A stretch of 64,000 nt of DNA from Dryococelus australis (GCA_029891345.1 CM057006.1:40957056-41021055), one strand, 5' to 3'; positions 24,231 through 35,932 are shown, numbered from the stretch's first letter. The notes: a model not told the origin generated them from the letters alone. Made by a program: numbers and translations.

Positions 24231-25880
24231 GGGAAAAATTTTGAGATAAGTTTTTTTCATATTATGTAATTTTGAAATGTTACGATATTTCGGCTAAGTA
24301 TGTATTGCTATGGGAGCCCATTATTAAATGTAACTTCATGTAATTGTCATAACAAACATAATTCTAACATATTTAATAGCCTGTTTGGCTATTTGTATGT
24401 TTATAATGCTTGTATTTTTTATATGGGCTGTTTATGAGAAAAATATAAAAAACAAAATATGCGCACAGATAAAGTAAAAGAAAACTTACAGTTTCATGAA
24501 TCATTTCTCTTAATTTTGGGGCTAATTAACTTGTATTCCAATTCATATCAGGAGATGGTTATATTATAGCAACTGTGTTATTTGTTTGTAATCTGCTATT
24601 CAAACGGTGATGCTTGAAGGTTTTTAGTAAGACTAATTGTGCTTAAATAAGTGGAATGGAAGGAAGGGGGGGTTGAAGTTCACTGTTATCGAGTGGTGGG
24701 ATTTCCTGCGGGTGCTCCTGCTCTGTGACATTGTAAACTGATGTAAATTACAAATTTTTTATTTCTTAATTGTTGAATATTAAGAAAAATTAAAACCAGT
24801 CAATTACTTGCATTTTATTTATCTCATCTCATTGTAATTCTTTTAACACGAGTGAACCAAAGCAAATGCATAATGTTCTGTGTCTTTCACTCGATTTCGT
24901 TGAATTTCAAAGTCTACTATCATTCTTAATGAGAGCTGAATCCTTTCCACATACTTAGTATTGTTCCTAACACAGTTTTTAGCGGTTGCACCTTCTGTAT
25001 ACTATGTTTTTCATATTTTAGACATTGAAATCTCCACATGACCGATCATAATTAATACTTCTGATTAGGCATACTGTTTTTTTTTGTTAGTTTTCCCTGC
25101 AGTCATTAAGCTATGAAGTACATTAATATTTTTTAAACTCACATAAACTCATGACAAATACCCGGACAAGACTTAACTTCTGCAAAATCATTATTATTTT
25201 CAACATTGTTGAATAAACAATGACATGAGTAATGCTTGGTAAAGTGGTTATACTAGTTGTGGACAATTGTCTCTTCACTAGAACAACTACTAATGTCATT
25301 GCAAGACATTCTCAGTGTAATGTACAGTAGATCCAAAAAATTGAAAAAATTCCTCATTTTTAAACAATCCAGAATTGGACCACTTATAGTACGTATTGGT
25401 AATTTTTAGGCCTATCAATTATCTTTAGTTTGGACATCTATGATTGGAACAACCGATATAGCCTATGTACAGAATTTTTACATTTAGGTGGGATGTAACT
25501 AACGTGTGAATAGTAAATCTCAAAAAACCAAAAAGTCTCTATAACATATAATGTATTGTGGATTATTCCCATGCTACATGTCTTCCAAAGTTCTACTCAT
25601 ATTGTCAATATCAATTATTGATGTATCCCTCTAAAAGAAGAGATGTTAACATCCACCTTGTATTTTAATGCAAACATGCACATGATGCTTCGCTGGTTGT
25701 CTGATGCACTGAAATTTTCATTTGCTAGCAATATTAGAAACACTTTGTGTGAGAAGTAAAAGTTTGATGATAACACTGCCATGGGTCTAGAAACACACAC
25801 TTCAAGTTAACATCTAACCAGAAAGAACGTTACTAGTAAACTATCAACCATAGGAGAGCGTCCAATTTTGTATAGACAAT
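24231..25880. other. intronic, no feature seen
   Basis: AT-rich, no convincing exon or repeat. The exon expected between 23417 and 26684 was looked for here and not found. Confidence 0.4.
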
Positions 25881-25889
25881 AATTTGTGT

Positions 25890-26070
25890 TGTGAGTGAGT
25901 GACGGAATGAGTGAATGAGTTAATGAGTGAGTGAGAATGAGAGTGTGAGTGAGTGTGTGAGTTTGAGTGTGTGAGTGTGAAAGTGAGAGTGCACAAGAGT
26001 AAGTGAGAGTGCACAAGAGTAAGTGAGTGAGAGAATGACTGAGTGAGAGTGAGAGTGAGTAAGTGAAGTA
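25890..26070. repeat. degenerate (GAGT)n microsatellite
   Basis: Imperfect GTGA/GAGT repeats with interruptions such as GCACAAGAGTAAGTGAGA, itself duplicated at about 25989 and 26010. Apparent minus-strand Leu/Thr/Ser frames are repeat artefacts. Confidence 0.85.
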
Positions 26071-26109
26071 TTTTTTGAGTGACTCTTAACCGTGAGGTCT
26101 TCAGACCTG

Positions 26110-26292
26110 ATGAAGTTAATTGAGGTGAGTATGAAGCAGCGCCATAATGAAAGGTCGGGGGAAAATGCTGACTAGCAGCATTGTCCGACACGATTCCCCA
26201 ATGCCAAAATGTGGAAGCGACCCGGCTGGGGATAGAACCTTGTTCGTCTTGGTAAGAGGAGAGCAGGCTAACCGCTCAGCTATCGTGGCCAT
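26110..26292 (-). mobile_element. tRNA-derived SINE, copy 2 (best head)
   Basis: Reading the minus strand from about 26292: TGGCCACGATAGCTGAGCGG gives a tRNA-like 5' end with an A box at 26268-26282, and GGTTCTATCC (26230-26239) is the B box. The body then carries GGAATCGTGTCGGACAATG and CTGCTAGTCAGCATTTTC, shared with the copies at 22038 and 47690. Pol III boxes in tRNA spacing make this a SINE. It lies in a TTLL3-like intron in sense orientation. Confidence 0.75.
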
Positions 26293-26683
26293 GTTGTTTT
26301 GATAGTTACTATGTATATATCCAAATGCTTCCTGCAAAAATATAAACCTGCTGTACACGCATTGTGATAAACTTCTGTTCTTTTTGAAGCACGCAAAAAA
26401 TATATACAAAACAAGTTATGTACATTCAGACATAACAGACTTTCAGCTGTATTTTAAAAACTTGATTCTTCATAATATCCTGTAAATTTAATTGGAGTAA
26501 GTTTCCAGCATATGACTGCAGATTGGCAATATGAGACAGTATATTCAAGTTGTCTTAATAATCTACTATGTTTCAAGTAAAAAAGTATTGTTTTCAAAGA
26601 CATGCTAATTTTTAAAGCTGTATGAAGATGAATATAACATTTGTTGGGTTCTATTTTAATTTGTTTACATATTTACCATTTAC

Positions 26684-26794
26684 CTTCATTCTTTTAAACG
26701 GCCACACTTGCTCACCTTTTTCAAGCCAGCCCCGTGACTCCATCGCTCTGCGGATAGGTAAAAAGTGACCTTCCACACAGAAAGTCTTGTGTTC
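26684..26794 (-). CDS. tubulin glycylase (TTLL3/TTLL8-like), internal exon
   Basis: A 111-base, 37-codon exon with a strong acceptor (TTTCCCTCTGCAG) and donor AAG/GTAAAT. The peptide EHKTFCVEGHFLPIRRAM, then SRGWLEKGEQ, matches the N-terminal TTLL3 block 'A...K.FT..G.YP.IR..L..RGW.EK'. It is the first of the four TTLL3-like exons in transcription order that I can assign with confidence. Confidence 0.8.
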
Positions 26795-26799
26795 CTGCA

Positions 26800-29110
26800 G
26801 AGGGAAATCATAGTTTTACTTGAAAATTAATATACACTTTACATTAAAAAGTAATTTTTAATGAATTTTCTCATGTATAAGTTAATAACTTAACATGCAA
26901 AAGACACAAGTTGCAAGCTCAGATTTATCTATTGGCCGGGCTAGCATAAACCATCTGCTTCCTAGCCAAAGTTTTTTTTTTCCAGAGTTAAACCAGCTTA
27001 GGTACAGGTATTTAAAAAAGATTAATCTGATTTTAAAAGGCTATATCTTTTATAATTAGTAACAGAGAACCATGTGGTAAAGAGTGAAATAAATGTCTGA
27101 CAAAGTTTTAGTATTTTCCTTCCATCCAAGTTTCATCTTCTGCCACTTTTTAATACGAATATTACCATGTGACTAATAAACGGAATGTATACATTTCACC
27201 ACTCTGAAGTGTTAATGCCTGAGGCTGCAACATAATACATTTATTAAGGGTTAATGCCTTTTGGGAGGGCCTTAAAAAGTGCTCGCTTTACTGTGAATAG
27301 CTTATAATATGTATCAATTTTAAAATTATTTTTTTCTCAATATAATATTTACGTCAAATCAAGACTTTAAAATTATTTAACTAATCCCGATTTTCAACTA
27401 GAAACTTTTGTTTCATGTGAGTGAGGGGGGTTATTACTCCCTAACCCCTCCCCCTCCCAGGCTTCAGCACTGACATCATTACCATGAAGACAAAAAGGAT
27501 TCAGAATTATGTTAAAAATAAAACAATTTTTTTACAGTGGAGACTGGCCTATAATACTACTCTTTCCAAGCTACGAATCAAGTGTGTTGAAAAACACACT
27601 CAGATGAGCATCTCAATTTGAATCATGATTGGTGTGACGATAAGCATAACAAATAAGAAGCATTACAACATAGGTCTATGTACACGACCCAAGTAGTATG
27701 CCATTTCTAACTTCTCCCCAATTATACTGCACTGGTGAGATAACTATTTCTTCAATGCACTACTTGAAAGAAATATCATCCAAAAAGACAACCGATCATA
27801 TGACATTTGCATTCCTCCTTCCATAGATAAAAAATAATATCAGCATTTGCCCACAAAATGAACTCATGTGTAAGGGAAAGGGCACTATGGCATTTTCAGC
27901 ACATTTTTAGAGTTTGTGTAAAAAATAACATTTTATAAAATTTTTGTATATTCCTAACAACTTGTTTCACCACTAGTCTGCGTGGATATCAATTCCAGAT
28001 GCTATGCACATACACGGGAGATAGTTACTGAACCTAGAGTATTTTAAAAGCCCTGTTCGTATTTGCACATGGCCAGAGCAACATTTTTATCATATAAAAT
28101 AGGTAAGTTGTAATACAACGAACAGTATATCTAAAATTCTATAGGCAACTCAATAAAATTGCACAGATTAGCACGCTAAATTTTTCTTTATGTATATTAT
28201 ATTTCCACCAATTTAAAACAAAAGATTGGTTTGTGATCATGTGGAGATCGTAGTTTTTCAGGATGACATATCAACCTGGTGACTGTGTAATACCAGTTGG
28301 GCATTACAAATTCTGTAAACCACCCCCCCCCCCCCCCACCCAAATGGCACCACTTGTCAAGTATGAATGTTATGAATGTTATTACTGCAGCCAGTACGTT
28401 CATGGACTAAATGCCACCCCCTAGTGTAGGCAACCACACACTATCAAGATGTTCAATAAGTTAGTGGGAAGGCACTTTGAGTGTAGGCAGCCACACGTTA
28501 TGGTGATGTTCAATTAGTTCCAAGCCCAGAACTAATAGTTTCCTTAGAATAGTTAATCCCGTAGAATTGTTTTCTTGGTAGTGGTTTCATGCAATAGTGG
28601 AATAAGTTTCCATAAATAATCATTTATCAGAGCTTGTTTAAAAATATTAACATTAATTCTGGTCAACCTCACCCTATAATAATAATAATAATAATTATTA
28701 TTATTATTATTATTATAAACAGAGAACATTAACAAATACTTCTTATGGAAGGAAATAAATATTAAATATTGGGATAAGTGTGGGGGGAGAGGAGATCGAA
28801 AAGGAGTCCAAAGATCTCCTCTCTGGCTGCTACCAAATGAAGGGAATGAAGACATTTAATAAGGAGAATTAAAAAAGTCTGGTAAGGTCTTTGCCTAAGA
28901 GGACTATAGAAGAGAAAGTATTTTTTTATGGTTATACACTCCATATGTCGAATCCTTGACTCGTGGTGAGTAGGAAGTGAGGTAATGGACACACATTCAA
29001 CGAGCATGCATTATATAGCTCCTTCTTGCACTTTGAAGTTTCCAGGTGCACATCATCATCGATCATCTCCTCTGTTTGTCATTTCCTCTTGGGTTTGAAG
29101 CTCGGTTCAG
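26800..29110. other. non-coding, short repeats only
   Basis: AT-rich. It contains a C run (28322-28337), a duplicated 57-base segment (about 28424-28480 and 28481-28522, sharing GTGTAGGCANCCACAC), and AAT/ATT triplets forming an inverted repeat (28677-28717). No exon recognised. Confidence 0.5.
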
Positions 29111-29119
29111 TCTTCAGAG

Positions 29120-29318
<199 letters not shown>

Positions 29319-29430
29319 GTTTATATATAATTTGGTGAATTTGGTGAAGCCACTCGATTAGCTTCCCGAGCGCATCCTCCGATTTGGCAATGCGATGAAG
29401 AACTGCCTCTCGTATATGTTTACAATGGGC

Positions 29431-30854
29431 TCACTTGTCTTCATCAGTATGCAAGTCATACGGATGACGAGTGATAATATGGTGTAATGCCTCTTTCATT
29501 GTCTCGAGCTGCACAGCCAAGGGGCCGATGTGGGATGTGAACAACTCTGCAATACTATTAAGTGTACTATTTGATATTCCTGCCTTGATGGTGCTGAGTT
29601 TCACTTCCAGGTTGGTCACAGTACCCTAACTGCATACATAATACAATTACACTCGCAGGCAGTAGAAGCATTAAAGTGCGTGTCTAGCTTTGTAGATATG
29701 GTCATAATAATCTTGTTCTCTATCTCGCCTACAGCATCAAGTTTTTTCACCACAGTCGAAAGTTTGGTGCCGAGAGTTTGCATGTCGGAAGATAAAGGAG
29801 CAGCAGAGCGTAGTTTCGAGACCAAGTTGGATACATTCTCTATCAGTGTACTCAGAGCGGACAGTTTGTTTGCATTTTTGTTTGTCATGAGAAAATTTTT
29901 CTTCGACTTCACCCCCAGAACTGTACCCTGTTGTCAACATGATTGGCCAAGTCATCCACTTTCTTCTCGACAGTAGCAAGTGTACCGCCCAAGGCTCTAA
30001 GGACTTGCACATTTATAGTTAAAGTTTGAATCCAAGTGTTAAATTGGCAGTGTTTAATTTGCCAGCACACCTGTACCCTCACTTCCACATTAAGGGTCCT
30101 GTCTAATTTGGAAGTTAGATCTGTAAGATCGCCGGTGGCAACTTGTTTGTCTACAACAATCAGTTTCTTCTCAATGGCTGCAAAATTTGCTTCCAGGGCG
30201 ACCAGCTTCGTATTTAAAGCAACACGTGCATTCACCCCCTCAGTGCTGACATTAAGGGACCTGTCTATTTTCGAAGTCAGGTCGGTATGGCCACTGCCAG
30301 CAATATTGAGTTTCTTTTCTGGGGCCACAAGCTTGCCCCCTAGAGTGGTCAGCATATCTGCATCAGTAGAAATCAATGAGCGAATCTGGGCCTCCATCTG
30401 GACAGACAGTGCATTCATATTTGTTAATAACCATCCTTCCATGACCCTGAGTGTATAATCGGATGCAAAATTGATTAGACTAGCCACTGTCTCGATCAAC
30501 TCAGCAAGTCGCATGTCCATTTTGGTAGCCATTACATTTGTATCGTGCATTTGGCTCTCCACAGCAGCCAGCTCCTCGCTTATAGCAGACAGTTTGCACA
30601 CATGTTCGGCCTATGTGTGTAATTCAGTACTCACCTTGCCGACTATTTGTATGTCTATACTGTTGAGTTTCGGCTCCAACACAAAGAGCCAAATCATACA
30701 AGATATGAGTCTCGGTGTTAGTGGATGTAGTCTGCAATGCGACCAGTGGTTGCAAAGCTTCGGAAGTGATGCTGCAGATGAAAGCTACATTAGCAGCATC
30801 CCCATCATGCTTAGGCCCCCAAGATGTTTGGCCCATTTCCCACCTAAGTTGCAA
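29431..30854 (-). pseudogene. long coiled-coil protein of the Polinton block
   Basis: The largest frame (30601 to 29909, 230 residues) is almost wholly heptad-like, with repeated phrases of the type KLVALEANFAAIEKK, KLDRTLNV and LGGTLATVEKKVDDL. It continues in overlapping frames at 29912-29616 and 29619-29431 and is extended upstream by 30854-30624, so three or four breaks interrupt a protein of roughly 450 residues. The internal repeats (DLTSKIDRSLN, DLTSKLDRTLN) suggest a fibre-like trimeric stalk, which is an inference from shape only. It lies downstream of the ATPase on the same strand. It could be a virion fibre or scaffold. Confidence 0.55.
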
Positions 30855-31141
30855 TTCCCATCATTAATAGAAGTAAGACAACTTTCTAGTGCATGCTTCA
30901 GGCCACTATGGCTGAACTTGGACACAACATACCTCATTGTTCAATTATGTACTATAATGAGCTGAAGCCCCGGCAATACCTGCCCTTAATAGGTGGAAAA
31001 TACTTGGTAATGACTAGAAAACTATGTGGTTTCTGCTATCAACACGAGCATATATTCTTAAAACTATCAAAAATTATATTATTCACATTATCAGAGTATA
31101 TGTGGCATAAATTCATGTCATCCATGTGAAACTGGATGAGG

Positions 31142-31612
31142 AATTAGCATTGTCATGCAGTAGTTGCTTGATATGTTTGACAGACATAAATCGAATCCAC
31201 ACTTACATGTCGACCCCTGCTAAAATACTACTGCATCATAACTGTTTTCACACACCACATCATTGAACACGGACAGAGAGTTTGGTTTGGCAGCACTTGG
31301 CGGCCTGACTTCGTCATTATCGCTAAATGGCGAATAACAAAGGCCATCCACAGCCTATAGAATCTGGGCAAATTGTAGATATTTTGATTGGTGTAGAGAT
31401 TTTGAGTAGAGGTATCAGTTCTCGAAGTGAAGTCAATTGGAATTCTACGGAAGGCTCGAAAGCACACAGGTCTTGCCACAATTGCTTGGGCCCGCTGTAA
31501 TACCATGCTTGGTGTTCGGCAGCAGTTTCCCATGGTGTGATTCGTGAGCTGTAGATTTATTTTCGGCAGTGGTGCTAACTGGCAACATGATGTCTTGGGG
31601 TACAATCTCCAT
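31142..31612 (-). pseudogene. Polinton packaging ATPase (FtsK/HerA-A32 type) relic
   Basis: From an ATG at 31612-31610 on the minus strand the frame reads through to a Walker A motif GPSNCGKT (31469-31492), preceded by GKLLPNT, exactly as in arthropod Polinton ATPases. Then come YLYSKSLHQSKY, FSDNDEV and KPNSLSVFNDVVCE, the Walker B region, where Asn (codon 31262-31264) stands before the remaining Asp. The ATPase powers genome packaging into capsids. At least four in-frame stops break it, and a shadow frame on the same strand (31605-31228) is not the real one. It is divergent from the PLA2 gene 175 bp away. Confidence 0.8.
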
Positions 31613-31786
31613 TGTACTGAGACATGAATGGCAAACTATAAGTAGTTAGGACCCCTGACCAGGTTTGGCGATGTGGATGACCAAGTTTGAGGAAAACATA
31701 TAAAGTAAGCAAACCGATCGTGTATTGTTGATATGCCGTAATTCATAGTGGGAGCAAGGTCACGAGTAGGACAATGATTTGTCAAT
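31613..31786. promoter_or_regulatory. divergent intergenic region
   Basis: 175 bp between the start of the minus-strand ATPase and the start of the plus-strand PLA2 protein. Two head-to-head genes imply promoters for both directions here. No TATA box or inverted repeat stands out, so the role is inferred from layout only. Confidence 0.35.
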
Positions 31787-32330
31787 TTGCTAATCAACAA
31801 CCTTCCTTTCGAAGTGCACATTCCAGGTTATAAATGTTGTGGGCCAGTTACCCGGCTAGCACGGAGATTGAAATACGGGGATGTCCCTATCAATTCTTTT
31901 AATGAGGCATGCCAGGAGCTTGATATTGCCTATGCCACAAGTAATCGGCTGGAGGATCGACACGTAGCTCACAGTATCCTTGTAGAAAAGGCTCGAATGG
32001 TAGGTATTTCGCCTGCATCGAAACTCTGCAAACGATTAGCCACCTGAGGTGATTCCAATATAATGTGGGCTAAACGTAAGCAAGAAATGGGTTTGCAGTT
32101 TGGTGGGAGGAAAGTAGGAAGGCTGCAGAGGAAACCCCGCAAAGGAGTGTGGTGAAAGCGTGGAGGGATATTACCTTTTATCCTTCCAGCACTCTGACTA
32201 TTAGGGAGTTTTATTGTTGGAGCTAGTGGGAATGCAAGAGCAGTCAACTGAACAAAAACTGAGAATAACCAGCTCTCAGAATCTATCAGACATAATCGAA
32301 AAATGGAATTGCTTGCCAGATGAGCAAAAA
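31787..32330 (+). pseudogene. parvovirus-type phospholipase A2 virion protein
   Basis: ATG at 31787, then NNLPFEVHIPGYKCCGP, the Ca-binding-loop block of parvovirus VP1-type PLA2, followed by NEACQELDIAY. In active homologues that second block contains His-Asp; here Leu (codon 45, 31919-31921) replaces the catalytic His, and one loop Gly is Val. The frame stops at 32045, but beyond it the same protein type continues: a Lys/Arg-rich stretch, the hydrophobic GGILPFILPAL near 32162 and an ARAVN..K segment near 32230. Basic plus hydrophobic tails like this occur in adenovirus-pVI-like proteins. The likely job was membrane penetration during entry. It is followed by the protease. Confidence 0.8.
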
Positions 32331-32805
32331 ATGGAGAATGCCTGTATCTTCGCCCGTACCAGCAGGTGGGAGGAGGGAGGACGTGAAGGGCAGTGGGAAG
32401 AAGACAAAGGAAGCATGTCGGAAGGTTCTAAGTGCTTGGACAATCTTAAGGGGTCTACGCAATGAACCACTCATGAACACTGATATAGAAAAGTTCCCTT
32501 GGAAACTACAAATACCTAAATTTCGAGGAGTTTTCATGTGGAATAGTCACCCACACCACCTATGGCGAGTGAAAAGAGGTGTATTAAACCTGGACACCAG
32601 TCGAGGCCCAGGGACACACTGGGTTGCATATAGAAAGCACAGAAATAGAGTTGATTACTATGATAGCTGTGGTAACTTAAGGGCCCCGCCTAAACTGAAA
32701 ACATACATGAGAGATTCGAAAATATACTACAACTACAAAACCCAACATCACCCCCAGGAATGGAAATATGGACATTTATGTCTGAGGTTTGTGCCACATA
32801 CATGA
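32320..32805 (+). pseudogene. adenain-like cysteine protease (Polinton PRO)
   Basis: The protease-like part begins near 32455 (NTDIEKFPWKLQIPKFRGVF) and continues NLDTSRGPGTHWVAYRK, with the catalytic His at codon 100 (32617-32619), then YYDSCGNLRAPP. It ends in KYGHLCLRF, where homologues have CGHLCL with the nucleophilic Cys first; here it is Tyr (codon 150, 32767-32769). The enzyme matures capsid proteins in Polintons and adenoviruses. The remainder is well conserved, so this frame decayed late or little. The first 45 residues of the open frame are probably not original and overlap the PLA2 tail in another frame. Confidence 0.85.
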
Positions 32806-32859
32806 GAGTACACTGACTGTAATAAGCAGTCATGTCAGTAAATCTGATCCTGATGGGTG

Positions 32860-33528
32860 ACATTTCGAAACTATGTTCTGCGCACTTCCCGCCCCTGAAT
32901 TAAGAAAGGCCTGGACAATTGAATTAATCAATTTTCAAACATATTTCTTCATACCAAATATTGATGAACATAATGGTATGTTCCCGTACATTAAGGCGAA
33001 CGGGAAGAGAGGCGAGGTGTGTTATCCTGCTGGTTCATATGAAATAAAATATATAAATGACTATTTGAAGCAATAATTGGGACCAGATGTGGCATTGAAG
33101 TGGTATGGAAACTCCAATATGCTACACAGCAAAAGTCTAGTACAATTCAGATAGATTTTACATGAAATGATATGCCTGCAGCCATGTTGGGATTCCTGAT
33201 TATGACACACAAAGCCAACTAAATGCACAAATCAACTTTCCCAGTAAATATATTCCTTGTGAACATGATAAGAATAAACTGTAATTTAGTGACAGGCTTG
33301 TACCTCAATGGCAAGCCCAGTCAAACACTACATTATTTCTCATCAGTGGTACCACAGGGGTTTAAACTGGTGGACATGCCAAAGACTCCCATTTATGTAC
33401 CAGTCATCACAGAGAGTGTACAGAATGTGCTTGTTTATATCATCAACCAAGATAGTCATTTGATTAATTTCCGAGGCAAAGCAATAACTATCCGCTTGCA
33501 CCTGCAAAAAGATGGGACTGACATTTAA
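32860..33528 (+). pseudogene. Polinton penton/minor capsid-like protein
   Basis: Two open pieces (32873-33076 and 33223-33528) are separated by stops but belong to one protein. The first carries INFQTYFFIPNIDEHNGMF and CYPAGSYEIKYINDYLK. The second carries RINCNLVTGLYLNGKPSQT, VPQGFKLVDMPKTPIYVPV and NFRGKAITIRLHL. From memory this wording recurs in arthropod proteins encoded next to double-jelly-roll capsid genes and is taken to be the vertex (penton) protein. Its position between protease and major capsid protein agrees. Confidence 0.65.
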
Positions 33529-33653
33529 GCAGACGAAAGTAATAAAAGCTGCTTACTGTACCAAGCTGGACATCAGTGCAAGGTGAGCATCCAGTGTGCC
33601 AACAACTGCGAACTTGAGTTTTCTGTGTGGATTAGGATTATCAGTAAAGCATT

Positions 33654-34900
33654 ATGGATAGGAAAATTCTAAACATAACAGAGCTGGCAGGGTTCAAAGA
33701 TGTAATCAGAAATGCAGAAACCCACATATACATACCGTATCTGCCAGGGCCATACATACTCTCATCTGTTTTTTCAAATACCAGTACAAAACCGAGATGA
33801 CCACATAGTACTGTGTAGTTCCTATTTGATGAGTTGGGGAATGATAACAAAGGCTGGCAATGCAGTACCTGTATTGACTATGATCATTTGCAATGGGGTA
33901 TTGCACATGATAAGCCAGATCGCATATGAGCTTATTGGAAGCAAAGTAGATGCGACCCGAGATGTCAGAATTACAGCAACTATTAAAAATCACCTCTTGC
34001 TAATGCACAATCACTTCCCATGGCCCTAATGGCCGGCTGGGGAATAGAAGAAGCCTGTAAAGTGCCAGTACATCCGAATGGAAAATTCGAAGTTTGTGTT
34101 CCTCTGGCTATGCTGTTGGGCTTGGCCGAAGATTACAAACATGTGATTATTAATTCCAAGCAAGAGCATAGTTATTCTTATGGCCAGTATGCAAGCCAAT
34201 GCCTTACTGGATACTGCAACTTTGCCGGAAATCACGATGCTGGTGATCTGTTTGATAGAATGGCTTTTGCCTCACATGCAGTTAAAAGTGTCAGAATGAG
34301 TGAAAATTTTTAAAGTATGTAGAGAAAGGCAGGAACATCGACATAGAGTACTGGCCTTGGAGTCTCGAGACATATCCTAGTGTCCCGCAAGCTGTGAGCA
34401 TAAACTGGAACATGAAAACAAGCTTTCAGTGTGAGAAGCTACATTATATAGTTATAGTATTCCAGACTGGCAAACTAAACATTATCAGTGCACACTGCTC
34501 GAAATTTGATCATGCTAATATACAAAAAGTGAAAGTTCACCTCAATTCAGAATGTTACCAATACAGCCACCTAAATATTGATTGTGCTAACGGTATGTAA
34601 ATTGTACCATATCAAATTTACATTGACTTTCAGAGAGCTTACTATGGTGGCCAGGTAGTCTCCAACACTTACTCCTGCCAAATTTGCAAACATGGTCCCT
34701 CTACTCATTTTCGATGTGAGTAAGCAAAACAACATAATAGAGAGTATTGTTGTGGACTGAAGCATCGAATTTACTGCTTTGGCTAATTTCCCAGCTAACA
34801 CTCAGGTTTATGCTCTAAAAATCCATGAACAGCACGTAACATATAATGTTCGCAATCGTATAGTTCAGATATTGTCATAAATAGCCTATTCACCACCACT
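33654..34900 (+). pseudogene. double-jelly-roll major capsid protein relic
   Basis: An ATG at 33654 begins MDRKILNITELAGFKDVI. Recognisable blocks follow in three frames: AGWGIEEACKVP and FEVCVPLAMLLGLAEDYKHV (34035-34140), an IIVFQTGK-like beta strand with SKFDHANIQKVKVHLNSE (34440-34560), and YIDFQRAYYGG (about 34620-34655), ending near a LYALKIHEQHVTYNVRNR-type stretch at about 34810-34860. These correspond to the second jelly roll of arthropod Polinton capsid proteins ('...KLLLGFAEDYKKI', 'FDHCN..NVK..LNS', 'YYG'). The capsid lattice is built from this protein. Several frameshifts and stops are present. Confidence 0.75.
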
Positions 34901-34935
34901 CGGCTGTCCAATATTCGCAAACATTCAGGTTATGT

Positions 34936-35330
34936 ATGTCACACTACAGTTTTATAATTAAACGAATATGCATAGTGTACAATGATGGTGGAACAGCTAC
35001 ATGTTCCTTCCTGCCACCCTTCCCCTGGCACAGGCTTAATTGGAGCAACGGGAATGTTGAATATGATAAAATACGTGATGTACTCACCTCTATGTTAGTT
35101 GTGGAGCAGGTTCATGTCATTTTCACCGCAGGACTGGAACAGGGGTGATGGCTGAGTATCCATTGCAGCGCAGCCATATGTAATGTACAGACATTGTATG
35201 ACTGCCCCTTGTTACACATACTGAAGTCTTGATACACTACGAACCACACTTGTATCGAGTGTAGGTGTGGCAAGTTATATCCGTGCATGAACATGCTACT
35301 ACTGCAATCGTGGGCCCTGGGCTCCAATGG
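34936..35330 (+). pseudogene. conserved Polinton-associated protein, copy 1
   Basis: The frame carries IIKRICIVYNDGGTATCSF, then PPFPWHRLNW and GNVEYDKIRDVL, then CPLLHIL after a stop at 35146. I recall the pattern 'KE.AVV....F.PP.PW..L ... HG..W..G...Y..L ... VKG.EK..WL' from arthropod proteins encoded in Polintons. Here the segment between PPFPW and the WxxGxxxY block is shortened by about 20 residues. The function is unknown to me. A better-preserved relative lies at 59545-59885 on the other strand. Confidence 0.55.
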
Positions 35331-35359
35331 TGGGAGGCAAAGTACAAGAAATGAAGGTG

Positions 35360-35690
35360 CAGGAGTAGAGTATGTATACCTGTAAGTACAGGCTTGGTAC
35401 TCATGTATGACTAATTGTAAGTATGGACATGGAAGGTCACAGAGACAGAGTATGAACACCTCTGAGTACTGAAAGTTCTGTGTATGGCCATCTGTAATTG
35501 CAGGCTCAGTACACAAGTGAAGACAGCATAATATGACCACATGAAAGTAAGCACTACTAAGGTTAAAGCGGTAGTATGGTCTCCAATAAGTAATGAACGT
35601 TTGGTGCGAAGGACAGTGTATGTCCACCAGTAATTGCAGGCTTGTTACACAAGTGAAGACAGTGTATGACCACATGTAAGTACACAGGTC
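35360..35690. repeat. minisatellite, ~45-60 bp units
   Basis: Variants of 'tgtaattgcaggctcagtac', 'acacaagtgaagacag' and 'tatgaccacatgtaagta' recur at about 35370, 35500 and 35630. The 187-codon minus-strand frame over 35112-35675 rests on this repeat and is not taken as a gene. Confidence 0.6.
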
Positions 35691-35932
35691 AGAGAATATT
35701 CCACATTACTATAGTCGCAAAGGTGGTGGCTAGAAAAAATATAAATACTGGTCCATCGATTAGGGCCGACCACATTACTGCACATGCTAGCAGAATGGAT
35801 GGGTTGCATGCAAAACTGGATGGTAATGCTCAGTACAAGGCTCTGACTAAACTCACAATTGGCAAGAGGTACAGGGCTGAGGACTTACAGCGAGCTCATA
35901 CATTGTATGCAAATGTGTTACATACCAACTAG
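35666..35932 (+). pseudogene. unrecognised small Polinton-region protein
   Basis: An 88-codon open frame with SIRADHITAHASRMDGLHAK, LDGNAQYKALTKL and RYRAEDLQRAHTLYANVL, continuing past a stop with SRYDC. The pattern 'L....Y...DL.R..T.YG..VL..L' reminds me of short proteins of arthropod elements that may be single-stranded DNA binding, but I cannot name it. It lies between capsid genes and the unrecognised block. Confidence 0.35.

Noticed and set aside
25615..25800. Missing TTLL3 exon between 23417 and 26684
   Set aside because: The frame does not match the expected acidic linker or the segment before LWT; splice sites are weak.
25844..26191. 115-codon minus-strand frame rich in Leu, Thr and Ser
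   Set aside because: Product of the GAGT microsatellite and a SINE.
29315..29430. Polinton terminal inverted repeat
   Set aside because: No long inverted match was seen between the left margin and the 42.7 kb side; the true ends are lost or not recognised.
30036..30458. 140-codon plus-strand frame
   Set aside because: Antisense shadow of the coiled-coil gene, whose heptad pattern is clear on the minus strand.
31228..31605. 125-codon minus-strand frame
   Set aside because: Same strand as the ATPase relic but the wrong frame; the Walker motifs are in a different one.
35112..35675. 187-codon minus-strand open frame
   Set aside because: It overlaps a minisatellite and the plus-strand Polinton-associated relic; its composition follows the repeat.
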